Source: a virus
IMG/VR virus record: IMGVR_UViG_3300010885_039673
Coordinates: 1-22,894 of that record
Length of the DNA stretch: 22,894 bases
Direction: 5' to 3' (one strand)
Shown here: positions 5,456 to 14,734 of the stretch, one piece after another
Position numbering within the stretch: position 1 is the stretch's first letter
Layout of the letters: every line of letters begins with the position of its first letter
Made by a program: the position numbers and the translations under genes
Notes under the pieces: model-generated
The model's database searches: none
What the model was told of the DNA's origin: nothing
What the model saw: the letters and a program-made list of their open reading frames with translations, nothing else

Positions 5456-6586
5456 ATGGCAGATATCCCAAAAGACATACGAACATATACGGAAAATAGA
5501 GCTAGGAAATACGATGCTCCCTTTAGTTTTCCGGAATCAAACAAGTATAACGTCAATCAGCATACATATCCTAGCGGTGTGGGCAAATCCCCCGACTTAC
5601 AACACTATGTAGCATTCTTTGTTAATATTCGAGGTAAGTCTAAATTTATACAATCTTATCAAACAAATGATGTTAAGGTATCAAGTTCTATTAATAATAG
5701 AACGAATAATATAGATTTACAATTTTCCGGAGAAGGAACCGTTAAAAAATTAGGAACGGTTACTGCTGGCGCTGGTATTTTTGGCGCAATTGCTGGGGGA
5801 TATAATGCTTCAGGGGGTGCGCGTAATCGAGGAAAAGAAGCTGCTGCTACGGGATTAAAAACTGCCGCGATTGTTGGCGGTCAAGCAGCAGCCGTAGTAA
5901 GTCTGGCAACATTAAGTCCCAATTTGAAACCGGATAACAGATCAAGATTAAAAGATGTAATAACCTTGCATTTGGAAGAAAGACCTAGTGTTAAATACGG
6001 AATAAATTATCAAGATAAAGATATGGGAATACTTGGAGGATTTTTAACAGATAATTCTTCATTATCCCAATCTCTTAGTAACGATGGTGGAGAATTGGGA
6101 AGTGCGTTTGCATTAAATGTTGCAAAAATTCCATCCATAATACCTGGATTTGGTAGTGCAGGATTAGTTGGCCTTGCTGAATTAAGTGCAAAAGTTAAGA
6201 CAAATCCTTTTAGAGAAGTATTTTTTGAAGGTGTAGATTACAGGCAGTTTAATTTTAGATATAAATTTATGCCAAAAGATAAAGCAGAGTCTCAAGCAGT
6301 GTATAATATTATTCAAACATTCAAAGAACATATGCATCCCGAATTATCCAAAGGAGGATATTTTTACATTTATCCTTCGGAGTTTGAGATTGTGTATTAC
6401 TACAAAAATAAAGAAAATCCATACTTTAATAGAATTGCTCAATGTGCGTTAACTGATATGTCTGTTGATTACGGCGGCGAACAGTTTGCAGGATTTGCTG
6501 ATGGCTCACCTACAGAAATCAATATAACATTGAGTTTTAGAGAGTTGGAATTGTTAACTAAAGATTCTATTCGACAAGGATATTAA
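5456..6586 (+). CDS. 48: Baseplate tail tube cap gp48
   Basis: A 376-residue protein assigned to gp48 (364 residues in T4), which caps the baseplate hub and starts tube assembly. The N-terminal 70 residues are polar. Residues 95-160 form a Gly/Ala-rich hydrophobic segment (GTVTAGAGIFGAIAGGYNAS, then a later AAIVGGQAAAVVSLATL). The C-terminal domain (from about 255) has the conserved tube-like pattern FREVFFEGVDYRQFNFRYKF, MPKDKAES, YFYIYPSEFEIVYYYK, FNRIAQCALTDMSVDYG and SFRELELLTKDSI. This matches marine T4-like gp48 from memory. The next gene is gp53, directly abutting. The ribosome-binding site is weak (ATAGG). gp54 is the main alternative, since the two share the C-terminal fold. Confidence 0.82.
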   Translation: MADIPKDIRTYTENRARKYDAPFSFPESNKYNVNQHTYPSGVGKSPDLQHYVAFFVNIRGKSKFIQSYQTNDVKVSSSINNRTNNIDLQFSGEGTVKKLGTVTAGAGIFGAIAGGYNASGGARNRGKEAAATGLKTAAIVGGQAAAVVSLATLSPNLKPDNRSRLKDVITLHLEERPSVKYGINYQDKDMGILGGFLTDNSSLSQSLSNDGGELGSAFALNVAKIPSIIPGFGSAGLVGLAELSAKVKTNPFREVFFEGVDYRQFNFRYKFMPKDKAESQAVYNIIQTFKEHMHPELSKGGYFYIYPSEFEIVYYYKNKENPYFNRIAQCALTDMSVDYGGEQFAGFADGSPTEINITLSFRELELLTKDSIRQGY

Positions 6587-7180
6587 ATGTTTTTTAGTAA
6601 ATTTCCATTATTTGCGTACACACTTGATAACAGAAGTACATATCAAGTTGTGCCTGATATTTTAAGACGAATAAAATTGTCAGGTCAATTAAAAAACAAT
6701 GATACGTTTTTTGATAAGTATGATGTCCGCGACGGTGAGACTCCTGAAATTTTAGCTGATAAATTTTACGGAGATTCTAATTTTCATTGGATCATATTAA
6801 TGGCAAATGATATAATTGATCCTAGATTTGATTGGCCGATGGATTTTAATATGTTGAATGAATATTGTAAAGGTAAGTATGGCGCTGCGTCGGTATATCA
6901 TATTCATCATTACGCAAATCAATCAGAATACGTTATTAACGGTTACCGAATGTTACAACCCGGATCTACAATTAGCAATCCACTTTCATTAGTAGTTCAA
7001 AGTTCTGGAACATTTTCATCGCCAATTGTAGGCCAAGATGCTCCTACTAATAATTTATTTCCAATTACAAATTTTATGTATGAGGATGCGCTAAATGAAA
7101 ACAGAAGACGTATTAGTATTCTAAAACCTGAATTGGTATCAGGAATAGATTCTGATTTTAACAAGATTATAAAAGAATGA
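6587..7180 (+). CDS. 53: Baseplate wedge protein gp53
   Basis: A 197-residue homologue of T4 gp53 (196 residues), which clamps adjacent wedges around the hub. Residues 41-90 form the LysM-like domain: YDVRDGETPEILADKFYGDS, FHWIILMANDIIDP and FDWPMDF. The N-terminus FSKFPLF is also typical of gp53. The start codon directly follows the gp48 stop, with AAGGA upstream. The stop overlaps the next start as ATGA, indicating translational coupling. Confidence 0.93.
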   Translation: MFFSKFPLFAYTLDNRSTYQVVPDILRRIKLSGQLKNNDTFFDKYDVRDGETPEILADKFYGDSNFHWIILMANDIIDPRFDWPMDFNMLNEYCKGKYGAASVYHIHHYANQSEYVINGYRMLQPGSTISNPLSLVVQSSGTFSSPIVGQDAPTNNLFPITNFMYEDALNENRRRISILKPELVSGIDSDFNKIIKE

Positions 7181-8517
7181 GTACCACGGTTCAAGACGGG
7201 CTACAAACCCCAGGCGAAATATCAATAGAAGAATTATCTTTGATAAATAATGATGGAAAATCTATATTTTTATTGGATTATCTTATAGAATTAAATATCT
7301 ATGAAAGTATATTTAGCAATGTATTGACTGGTGAAATTATATTGTCGGACAGCGCGAACTTAATAAAATATTTTCCAATTACCGGAGAAGAATATTTAAG
7401 TGTGCGATTACGAACTCCAGGATTTGATGATAGCAACAAATATAAAATTGAAAAATTATTTAGAGTGTTTGCAGTTGAAGATAGAATTTTAGCAAGAGAT
7501 CAAAATACTCAAATCTACAAATTAAAGTTAATATCAACTGAAGCAATTGTAGATTCGTATTCAATATTATATTCTCCATTTAAAGGTAACATAACAAAAA
7601 TAGTGCAAGATCTTTTTGATAATAATTTAAAAATAGATAAAGATTTGATTATTTTTTCCGGCGCGGATAACAATGTAAAATTTATTAGTAATGGTTGGAG
7701 TCCTTTCAAGTGTATAAATTGGTTAGCAAAGAAAACTATACCTAGCGATGGAAAAGCCTGTAATTTTTTATTCTGGGAATCAACGAAATCATTTTATTTT
7801 GGCAGTTTGGAAACTTTATTTGAAAATGGAAATTCTATAGGGGATTATAGATACGCTGCAACAAGTGTATCTGTGGGCACAGACGATATAGAAGAAAAGA
7901 TGACGTTGATTACGCAGCTATCTATAGAAAATGGACTTGACTATGTTGTGGGATTGGATTCTGGATATTTTGCAAGTAAATTAATCGCATTAAATTTATA
8001 CAATAAAAAACAAGAAGTTACAGAATACGATCACGTTGAACAATACTCAAACTATAAACACTCGACGCAATATAATCCTTCACCATTATTTTCAAAGAAT
8101 TCTGTTACACGCAATGTAAATTCTCATGTGCGAGTTTATCCTAAATATCCCAATTTACATACCGGAGTTAAAAAGAACTACAATGAGCGCATGGGAGAAA
8201 TATATGGTAATAGATTGTCAAATATGAAAGAATTAGATAATCTAAAATTAAATATAATAATACATGGTCGAACAGATATAGAGGCAGGGCAATTTATAAA
8301 CGTAAAATTTCCAGACATGGAACCTCCTAGCGAAGCTGACATTGCCAGAGACAAAGTTGATTCTAAGTATTCTGGTAGATATTTAATAACTGCAATCAAT
8401 CATAAAATTAACTTGTTGAATCATAGTATGTCTATGGAAGTAATAAAAGATTCGTTTGATCCTGCTGCTGCAACTTTAATAGATGCAACAGATGTATCTA
8501 CTCCGACTGCATTCTGA
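7177..8517 (+). CDS. Baseplate hub protein, gp27 equivalent
   Basis: A 446-residue protein that I assign as the gp27-type trimeric hub, which joins the tube to the gp5 spike; T4 gp27 has 391 residues. The N-terminal region (18-120) is a hub tube-like domain: ISIEELSLINNDGK, LNIYESIFSNVLTGEIILSD, SANLIKYFPITGEEYLSV and KLFRVFAVEDR. The middle has FISNGWSPFKCINWLAKKTI, typical of the gpD/gp27 hub superfamily. The C-terminal region has GRTDIEAGQFINVKFP and GRYLITAINHKI, the second hub barrel. The position between gp53 and gp5 agrees. Sequence similarity to T4 gp27 itself is not obvious by eye, so no gene symbol is given. Confidence 0.78.
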   Translation: MSTTVQDGLQTPGEISIEELSLINNDGKSIFLLDYLIELNIYESIFSNVLTGEIILSDSANLIKYFPITGEEYLSVRLRTPGFDDSNKYKIEKLFRVFAVEDRILARDQNTQIYKLKLISTEAIVDSYSILYSPFKGNITKIVQDLFDNNLKIDKDLIIFSGADNNVKFISNGWSPFKCINWLAKKTIPSDGKACNFLFWESTKSFYFGSLETLFENGNSIGDYRYAATSVSVGTDDIEEKMTLITQLSIENGLDYVVGLDSGYFASKLIALNLYNKKQEVTEYDHVEQYSNYKHSTQYNPSPLFSKNSVTRNVNSHVRVYPKYPNLHTGVKKNYNERMGEIYGNRLSNMKELDNLKLNIIIHGRTDIEAGQFINVKFPDMEPPSEADIARDKVDSKYSGRYLITAINHKINLLNHSMSMEVIKDSFDPAAATLIDATDVSTPTAF

Positions 8518-8526
8518 AAGATAATT

Positions 8527-10593
8527 ATGAATAACATATATGGCGGACAAAATTTTACTTGGTGGGTAGGGGTGGTCGAAGATAGAATGGATCCCGAAAA
8601 GTTAGGTAGATGTAAGGTAAGAATATTTGGATATCACATAGATGACTTAGTACTGTTGCCCAAGAAAGATTTACCTTGGGCTATTCCTATGCAACCGATA
8701 ACATCTGCAGCAACATCAGGCATAGGCATTGCGCCGGTTGGGCCGGTTGAAGGTACATGGGTGTTTGGTTGGTTCTTGGATAATGAAGAAGGCCAACAAC
8801 CTGTAATGATGGGAACACTTGCGGGCAAAAATGAAAAGCATCCAAACGCAGATAAAAAAATTGCGCAAGATCAATTAGCGGCAAATAATCTATTAACAAC
8901 TTCTTCCGGCAATCCCGTAACTGATAGTTCAGGAAATCCAATACAAACAGGAACAACCGTAGCAGATTCTAATTATGATCAGAATGCCTCAATTTTAAAT
9001 CATCCCAATAATCCCAAAGCAACATCTTCAGGTCCTTTAAATAACCCATCAGATGTTAAGCCTAAAGCATTTAAAGATCCCAACGGAGTATATCCTAAAA
9101 TAGAGTATTCAGAAAAACCGGATACTAATAAGTTAGCGGCTGAGGATAAAACACATAAGTATTTTGCGTTAAAAAAGAAAAATAGAAAAACAAACATATC
9201 GCAAGCACAAACAACCGGAACATGGGATGAGCCAGAGTCAGCATACAATGCATTATATCCATACAACCAAGTTATTGAAACTGAGGCTGGTCATGTTATT
9301 GAATTAGATTCCAGCCCAAATGCCGAAAGAATTCACATATATCATAAAAAAGGTTCATACATTGAAATTGACGTTAACGGGTCATCTGTTAAAAAAACCA
9401 TAGGTGATAGTTATGAACTAACTGATAAAAATGGTTATGTTTATGTTAAGGGTGCGTACAATTTAACTGTAGGTGGGTCTACAAAAATATTAGTACAAAA
9501 CGATGCAGACATTCAAGTTGATGGAGATGCTAGTATATTAACTCATCGTTCAGCTTTGGTGCAGGCAGCACAAACGGTACAAGTAGTGGGTGACGATATT
9601 AAACTATCGGGTAAATCTAGTTTACAAATTACGAGCGACGGACCTGTAAATATTCAAGGTAGTAGCATTACACTAAATGCAAAAACGGGGGCATTTGCTG
9701 CAAAGGCTGCTAAAGAAGTGGCATTGCAGGCAGGTACAACTGCTAGCGTAAAGGGCGGCTTAGAGTTATTATTAGATGCAGCAACCGTGAAAACAAAAAT
9801 GGGGTCCATACAAGTATCCTCTACTAAACTTTTAGTACCAACTCCGCCAGAAGTTAAATCTCCTACTCCTGTAGTTATTAAAGATTCTGTTAGACCAGAT
9901 AGCCCAGAAAGTATATTCTTGGGAGATTCTTTAGATAAAAGCGCAGAAACTTTTACTGCATCACGAATTAAAAATGGTGAGATTTCCACAAATCTAGAAG
10001 ACCTAACAACCCTATCCAGAGATACCAATACAGAAAAATCTTCAGCAGTAACCGGAGGCGTTAAACCAACCCCCGTAGATGTATCCGAATTTACAGGTTT
10101 AAAAGAATTCCCAGATTCAATGAAGCTATCAAAATACTTTACATTGGGAGATCTTTCAACCAGAGCCGCGGCTTCATCATACCCAGTCAAGGATCAAGGT
10201 GGATTAACATCCTCACAGATTGTGGGAAATCTAAAACACTTGTCTGTGAATGTACTAGATAAGATAAAGGACCAATATCCCGATATGATTATAACCAGCG
10301 GGTTTAGAAGCAAAAATGAGGGATCGGATCACGATAAGGGGCAGGCAGTAGATATACAATTTACTGGAAAATCTAACAATGATTACTATGATATTGCAAC
10401 ATGGATTGAGGCAAATACACCATATAAACAAGTATTACTTGAATATGCTAAAAAATCCGATGGAAGAATAGTAGCATGGATACACGTTGCTGCATCCCCT
10501 GATGGATCAAAATCTGCAATGCCTGTGGGCACACTGGTAAATCACAGTGCTAAATCTCCAGGGGCACAAAATTCCTTTGTAAATTATGGATAA
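8527..10593 (+). CDS. 5: Baseplate spike gp5 with C-terminal M15 peptidase domain
   Basis: A 688-residue tail spike hub protein. Residues 5-100 form the gp5 OB-fold (FTWWVGVVEDRMDPEKLGRC, later PVGPVEGTWVFGWF and QQPVMMGTL). Residues 100-250 are a polar linker. Residues about 250-440 form the triple-stranded beta-helix, with short repeats such as GSYIEIDVNGS, YNLTVGGSTKILVQ, and ADIQVDGDAS. After a Ser/Pro-rich linker, residues about 525-678 resemble a zinc D-Ala-D-Ala peptidase (M15/VanX-like): SDHDKGQAVD fits SxHxxGxAxD with ligands H602 and D609, and WIHVA gives H653 as third ligand; E639 is a candidate base. T4 gp5 instead carries a lysozyme domain between OB-fold and helix, and none is visible here. 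The peptidase presumably opens peptidoglycan during DNA entry. Nine bases separate it from the preceding gene. Confidence 0.9.
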   Translation: MNNIYGGQNFTWWVGVVEDRMDPEKLGRCKVRIFGYHIDDLVLLPKKDLPWAIPMQPITSAATSGIGIAPVGPVEGTWVFGWFLDNEEGQQPVMMGTLAGKNEKHPNADKKIAQDQLAANNLLTTSSGNPVTDSSGNPIQTGTTVADSNYDQNASILNHPNNPKATSSGPLNNPSDVKPKAFKDPNGVYPKIEYSEKPDTNKLAAEDKTHKYFALKKKNRKTNISQAQTTGTWDEPESAYNALYPYNQVIETEAGHVIELDSSPNAERIHIYHKKGSYIEIDVNGSSVKKTIGDSYELTDKNGYVYVKGAYNLTVGGSTKILVQNDADIQVDGDASILTHRSALVQAAQTVQVVGDDIKLSGKSSLQITSDGPVNIQGSSITLNAKTGAFAAKAAKEVALQAGTTASVKGGLELLLDAATVKTKMGSIQVSSTKLLVPTPPEVKSPTPVVIKDSVRPDSPESIFLGDSLDKSAETFTASRIKNGEISTNLEDLTTLSRDTNTEKSSAVTGGVKPTPVDVSEFTGLKEFPDSMKLSKYFTLGDLSTRAAASSYPVKDQGGLTSSQIVGNLKHLSVNVLDKIKDQYPDMIITSGFRSKNEGSDHDKGQAVDIQFTGKSNNDYYDIATWIEANTPYKQVLLEYAKKSDGRIVAWIHVAASPDGSKSAMPVGTLVNHSAKSPGAQNSFVNYG

Positions 10594-10601
10594 AATTACC
10601 A

Positions 10602-10609
10602 CATAAATA
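10602..10609 (+). promoter_or_regulatory. Late-promoter-like element before gp25
   Basis: CATAAATA differs from the T4 late consensus at one base and lies in a 56-base gap between gp5 and gp25, 40 bases before the gp25 start. No hairpin terminator is visible in this gap. The gp25 start lacks a Shine-Dalgarno sequence. Confidence 0.45.
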
Positions 10610-10649
10610 ATAATGTTCTAGCCCCTTACCAAAAATAATAAATATAAAA

Positions 10650-11051
10650 ATGGCAACCGTAAATCGAACTGTACGAAGATATACAGATTTAAACCTGGTA
10701 TTTAAGCCACATCCCTATTCAAAGGATGTTTTAACTAGAACAAATGATGACGCAGTAAAAACTGCTATTCAGAATTTAATTCTGACAAAAAATTATGAGA
10801 GACCATTTCATCCGGAAATAGGTAGTCAAGTTAGTGCGTTGATTTTTGAAAATTTTATACCATCTACAATTACCGCATTAGAAAAATCAATTGAAACCAC
10901 TATAAGAAAATTTGAGCCAAGAGCAAGAATTATAGATATTCAGATTATTGATAATTCTGATAAAAATGCAATTGATATAGAAGTAACATTTGCACTTAGT
11001 AATACCGAAGAACCTATAACCGTATCAACAACTATTAGCAGAGCAAGATAA
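10650..11051 (+). CDS. 25: Baseplate wedge protein gp25
   Basis: A 133-residue homologue of T4 gp25 (132 residues), the sheath-initiator wedge protein of the GPW_gp25 family found in all contractile injection systems. Landmarks are YTDLNLVFKPHPYSKDVLTR (12-31), DDAVKTAIQNLILTKNYERP, FHPEIGSQV, LFENF-type IFENFIP, and the closing strand VTFALSNTEEPITV. The stop overlaps the gp6 start as TAATG. There is no Shine-Dalgarno motif in the 20 bases upstream, which are A/T only apart from two C residues. Confidence 0.95.
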   Translation: MATVNRTVRRYTDLNLVFKPHPYSKDVLTRTNDDAVKTAIQNLILTKNYERPFHPEIGSQVSALIFENFIPSTITALEKSIETTIRKFEPRARIIDIQIIDNSDKNAIDIEVTFALSNTEEPITVSTTISRAR

Positions 11052-12925
11052 TGTCCAATCTAAGAATATCTGAATTAGATTTTGATACAATAAAATCAAA
11101 TCTAAAAGACTTTTTAAAAAATTACGTGGATGAAGATGGTACGCCATACTTCACAGACTTTGATTATGAAGGATCCGGGTTGTCCATTCTGTTGGATGTG
11201 CTATCCTACAATACCCACTATAATGCTTATTTGGCAAACATGGTAGTTAATGAGATGTTTTTAGACTCGGCGGTTAAAAGAGCATCTGCAGTTTCTATTG
11301 CAAAGCATCTGGGGTATACGCCATTTTCTACACAAGGTGCAAGAGCATTGATAACATTCGATGTTGCTGCACCCACAAACAATCCAAACTTTTTAACACT
11401 TGAAAGATTTACTCCGTTTACAACTACTATAAATGATAATTCATTAACATTTGTCAATTTAAATTCTGTAACGATTCAGCCAAATGTGGGTACATATACA
11501 TTTACTGATGTTGAAGTTGTAGAAGGAATTCCCTTAGAATATATATTTACTGTGGATGTTCCTAGTACCGCAGAAAAATATGTGTTACCTAATGAAAATT
11601 GTGACATTTCATCTATTCAAGTTATTGTGCAGAATTCAGTATCAGACACAACAACTACGGTATACTCATTATCAGAAGATACTTTAAACATTGATGGTAC
11701 ATCTAATGTTTATTTCTTAGAAGAAAACACCGCTGATAGATATCAAATTCATTTTGGAGATGGCGTTTTAGGTAAAAAATTAAATAGAGGAAATCTTGTT
11801 AAAGTTACCTATTTAATTAGTAATGGTACTCTTGGAAATGTTTCTGGTAATATTTCTCAAGAATTTTTTTGCGGTTCGCAAATTGGTGGCGGCACAGTTA
11901 CTGGTATAATCACACCCACTTCAAATTCAAGAGGCGGAACTTCTAAAGAAACAATTGAAAGCATTAGATTTAATGCCCCTAAATTTGGATCTTCACAAAA
12001 TAGAGCAGTTACTGCTGAAGATTACAAAGTTCTAATATCTAAGAATTATCCGTTAGTTGAATCCATATCGGTATGGGGCGGAGATGATAACGACCCGCCA
12101 AAATATGGCAAAGTTATTATTTCATTAAAACCCTATGATGGATATGAAGTAACACAACAAACCAAAGATGACATTTCAAATTTAGTTCTACAGAGCAAAC
12201 AAGTATTATCAATTGTTCCGGAATTTATTGAACCAGATTATTTTTACATTAATTTAGCAGTAAATGTAAAGTATAATTCCAAAACTTCCACATTGTCAGC
12301 AACACAAATTAAAAATTTAGTGGTGTCAACAATACAAACGTATTTCAATAATGATTTGCAACAATTTGATAAAGATTTTGTTTATTCTAAATTATCAAGA
12401 ACAATTGATATTGCGGACAATTCAATTGTGGGCAATTTAATGACTGTTAAGTTACAGAAAAGAATAACCCCTATATTAAACTATGATAATAATTATGTTA
12501 TCGGTAATACAATTAAATTCAAAAACGGCATTGAGCCTGGTAGTTTAGAGACTACTAGATTTGTTGTTTCGCAAAACGGCAATTCTGTTGAAGCTAGAAT
12601 TAAAGATGTGCCTAACGATATTGTACCTAACAGATTAGGTTCCGGCACACTTAAATTAGTTAACGCAGATACTGATAAAACTATTATAGCAAGCTACGGA
12701 ACTATTGACTATAATGCAGGCATACTTTCAATAGACTCATTATATCCTACAGGATACACGGAAGATAGTACAGATGTTAGATTATCTGTAACAGTTCAAG
12801 ATGCCTACCTAGATGTTATGGTTAGCAAAAATGAAATTTTATTATTAGATGATAGTACGTTCAACGGCGCCGCAAATAGATTGCAAGGATTAACTGTTAA
12901 CACGATTGCAGTTGTAACCGAATGA
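11051..12925 (+). CDS. 6: Baseplate wedge protein gp6 (baseplate J-like)
   Basis: A 624-residue homologue of T4 gp6 (660 residues), the protein that forms the baseplate inner ring and drives its expansion. The N-terminal part has LDFDTIKSNLKDFLKNYVDE, FTDFDYEGSGLSILLDVLSY and YNAYLANMVVNEMFLDSAVK, the conserved gp6 and baseplate-J start. FGDGVLGKKLNRGN (about 236-249) and the RFNAPKFGSSQNRAVTAEDY segment (about 308-327) are further hallmark motifs. The C-terminal part ends in a beta-rich domain. It overlaps gp25 by one base and the next gene by four (ATGA), so wedge proteins are probably translationally coupled. Confidence 0.95.
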   Translation: MSNLRISELDFDTIKSNLKDFLKNYVDEDGTPYFTDFDYEGSGLSILLDVLSYNTHYNAYLANMVVNEMFLDSAVKRASAVSIAKHLGYTPFSTQGARALITFDVAAPTNNPNFLTLERFTPFTTTINDNSLTFVNLNSVTIQPNVGTYTFTDVEVVEGIPLEYIFTVDVPSTAEKYVLPNENCDISSIQVIVQNSVSDTTTTVYSLSEDTLNIDGTSNVYFLEENTADRYQIHFGDGVLGKKLNRGNLVKVTYLISNGTLGNVSGNISQEFFCGSQIGGGTVTGIITPTSNSRGGTSKETIESIRFNAPKFGSSQNRAVTAEDYKVLISKNYPLVESISVWGGDDNDPPKYGKVIISLKPYDGYEVTQQTKDDISNLVLQSKQVLSIVPEFIEPDYFYINLAVNVKYNSKTSTLSATQIKNLVVSTIQTYFNNDLQQFDKDFVYSKLSRTIDIADNSIVGNLMTVKLQKRITPILNYDNNYVIGNTIKFKNGIEPGSLETTRFVVSQNGNSVEARIKDVPNDIVPNRLGSGTLKLVNADTDKTIIASYGTIDYNAGILSIDSLYPTGYTEDSTDVRLSVTVQDAYLDVMVSKNEILLLDDSTFNGAANRLQGLTVNTIAVVTE

Positions 12926-14706
12926 GCCGAATAAAAGAAAAATTATCTAGAATATTTGCAAAGCAGATACCTGAATTTCTGCGTGTATCTGAATCTGAAG
13001 CAGCAACTTTTGCAACTGGCTCTACTGTTGCTGGGTCTGATATTGTAACTGTAAATACTAGTATAGATATTGAGGCAGGAGATAAGCTATCGCATGCGCA
13101 AATTTCTAGCGCAATTTATGTCATAAGTATTTTATCAAGTACTAAAATTCAAATTAATGTGGTTGCACCCGTAACATTAACTTCTGTAAAATTAAATTTT
13201 GTAAAAACAAATACCAATTCAAATTTTATAAAATTTTTAGAAGCATACTATAAATTTTTAGAACAGGATCAACACCCACAAGAGTTATTGCAAAATGCAA
13301 GACAATATGCTGATAGTGAAACTACAATAGATTCACTAATTGAAAACTTCTTTAAAAATTATGGTAATGATATTCCTCGTAACATCATTACAGATAAACG
13401 TGCGTTTATTAAACACTTTAAAGATATTCACAAGACAAAGGGAACTGAAGAAGCATACAAATTATTATTTAGAGTAATATTCAATGACGAAGCCAGTTTC
13501 TTTTATCCAGATACAGTAATTTTAAAAGCTTCAGATGGTATCTGGATAAAAGATTATACTTTAAGAGTTATATCTATAGATAATTCTAATATATTTGATT
13601 TTGTTAATACCAAAATTATAGGGGATATATCTGGAGCATCTGCTGTAGTAAATAACGTTGTCAAAATTAGACCCGATGTAGGATATTTAATTGATGCATA
13701 TGAATTAACCCTTGAAAAAATTAAAGGTAATTTTTTAATTGAGAATATATCTGCTAGTAAATTAATCAATCCTACTACAAATACAAGAAAAAAATTAAAT
13801 GCAGGTATAATTCCGCAGATAATTAAAATTGACATATTTGACGGAGAAAATGGATATACTGCAAATACTAAAATTTTAGTACAAAATGCAAATGTAAGAA
13901 TAACAGCTTTAACGGATACGGGGACAATTCGAACAGTTAAAGTAGTTAATCCTGGAGTATACGCAGGAGGTGCACCAATAAACGGAGTACTTCCTGTAGG
14001 ATTTTTTGTTAATGCATCTATAGAAGATCCATTAAATGTAGTGCAAGGAAATGTTCGACTTAGTAATACTATAGGCACATTTACCAGTACAGTTCCTCAT
14101 GGGTTATCTAGAGGGAAAAATGCCAATTTAATTTTTTATGGGAATTCTAGTAGTTATCTAAATGGGACACAAAATGTAATTACTGTCACCACAATTTTGG
14201 ATGATACTCGTTTTAGATTTACAATGACAGGGTTGAATCCAACTGCTATTTCTGCAAATTTAAAATATACAAGAGCCGCTAATTTATTTAGTAATATTGG
14301 AGCAGTTCGCGAGAGCGAAGGATACTGGTTAAATAATAGAGGAAAACTCTCTGAATTAATATACGTCCAAGGGCCTGCCGCAGATTCCACAAATAAATCT
14401 AAAATATTCTATCAACCGTATTCATATGTTGTGCGAAGCGGAGAATCTATTGATAGTTGGAAAGACATTGCTAAAGCTACTGTTCATCCTGCAGGAATGG
14501 AGGTGTTCGGTGAAATTTATATCAATAATCAAATTTCAGCAAATGTTGAAACAACAGTTAATAACGAGGTTTGGGATTATTTAGGTATTACCGCAGATAT
14601 GAGTATACCACCATTTGATGCAAGTATGACATCTTATTCAAATAGTCGAGTACAAAATTTACCTATATCTACGGATCATGTGTATTACATATTCAATATA
14701 CTGTAA
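12922..14706 (+). CDS. Baseplate wedge/tail protein in gp7 position
   Basis: A 594-residue structural protein between gp6 and gp8, the place of T4 gp7 (1032 residues). Residues 1-20 include KLSRIFAKQIPEFLR. Residues about 100-195 contain FIKFLEAYYKFLEQDQHPQE, IDSLIENFFKNYGNDIPRNI, HKTKGTEEAYKLLFRVIFND and FYPDTVILKASDG. This block is conserved in marine T4-like phages as far as I recall. Residues 305-352 carry a GYT...VVNPG beta module that recurs in gp8. The C-terminal region has YQPYSYVVRSGESIDSWKDI and KATVHPAGMEVFGEIYI, also typical. The homology to T4 gp7 is by context, so it could equally be a distinct wedge component. It overlaps gp6 by four bases. Confidence 0.75.
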   Translation: MSRIKEKLSRIFAKQIPEFLRVSESEAATFATGSTVAGSDIVTVNTSIDIEAGDKLSHAQISSAIYVISILSSTKIQINVVAPVTLTSVKLNFVKTNTNSNFIKFLEAYYKFLEQDQHPQELLQNARQYADSETTIDSLIENFFKNYGNDIPRNIITDKRAFIKHFKDIHKTKGTEEAYKLLFRVIFNDEASFFYPDTVILKASDGIWIKDYTLRVISIDNSNIFDFVNTKIIGDISGASAVVNNVVKIRPDVGYLIDAYELTLEKIKGNFLIENISASKLINPTTNTRKKLNAGIIPQIIKIDIFDGENGYTANTKILVQNANVRITALTDTGTIRTVKVVNPGVYAGGAPINGVLPVGFFVNASIEDPLNVVQGNVRLSNTIGTFTSTVPHGLSRGKNANLIFYGNSSSYLNGTQNVITVTTILDDTRFRFTMTGLNPTAISANLKYTRAANLFSNIGAVRESEGYWLNNRGKLSELIYVQGPAADSTNKSKIFYQPYSYVVRSGESIDSWKDIAKATVHPAGMEVFGEIYINNQISANVETTVNNEVWDYLGITADMSIPPFDASMTSYSNSRVQNLPISTDHVYYIFNIL

Positions 14707-14712
14707 TAAATA
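14705..14712 (+). promoter_or_regulatory. Late-promoter-like element before gp8
   Basis: AATAAATA differs from the T4 late consensus at the first base. It begins within the stop codon of the gp7-position gene and lies 22 bases before the gp8 start. In DNA this rich in A and T a chance match is possible, so support is mainly positional. Confidence 0.35.
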
Positions 14713-14734
14713 ATTAAAAATTAATGGAATTATA

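Noticed and set aside
9654-10190. 178-codon minus-strand open frame within gp5
   Set aside because: It is a shadow of gp5, whose OB-fold, beta-helix and peptidase motifs are continuous across the region.
10594-10649. Possible terminator or small gene between gp5 and gp25
   Set aside because: No hairpin with a T tract and no open frame of useful length; only a late-promoter-like octamer is seen.
13554-14078. 174-codon minus-strand open frame within the gp7-position gene
   Set aside because: It is antisense to a coding frame with recognised motifs on both sides, and it has no ribosome-binding site or domain pattern.
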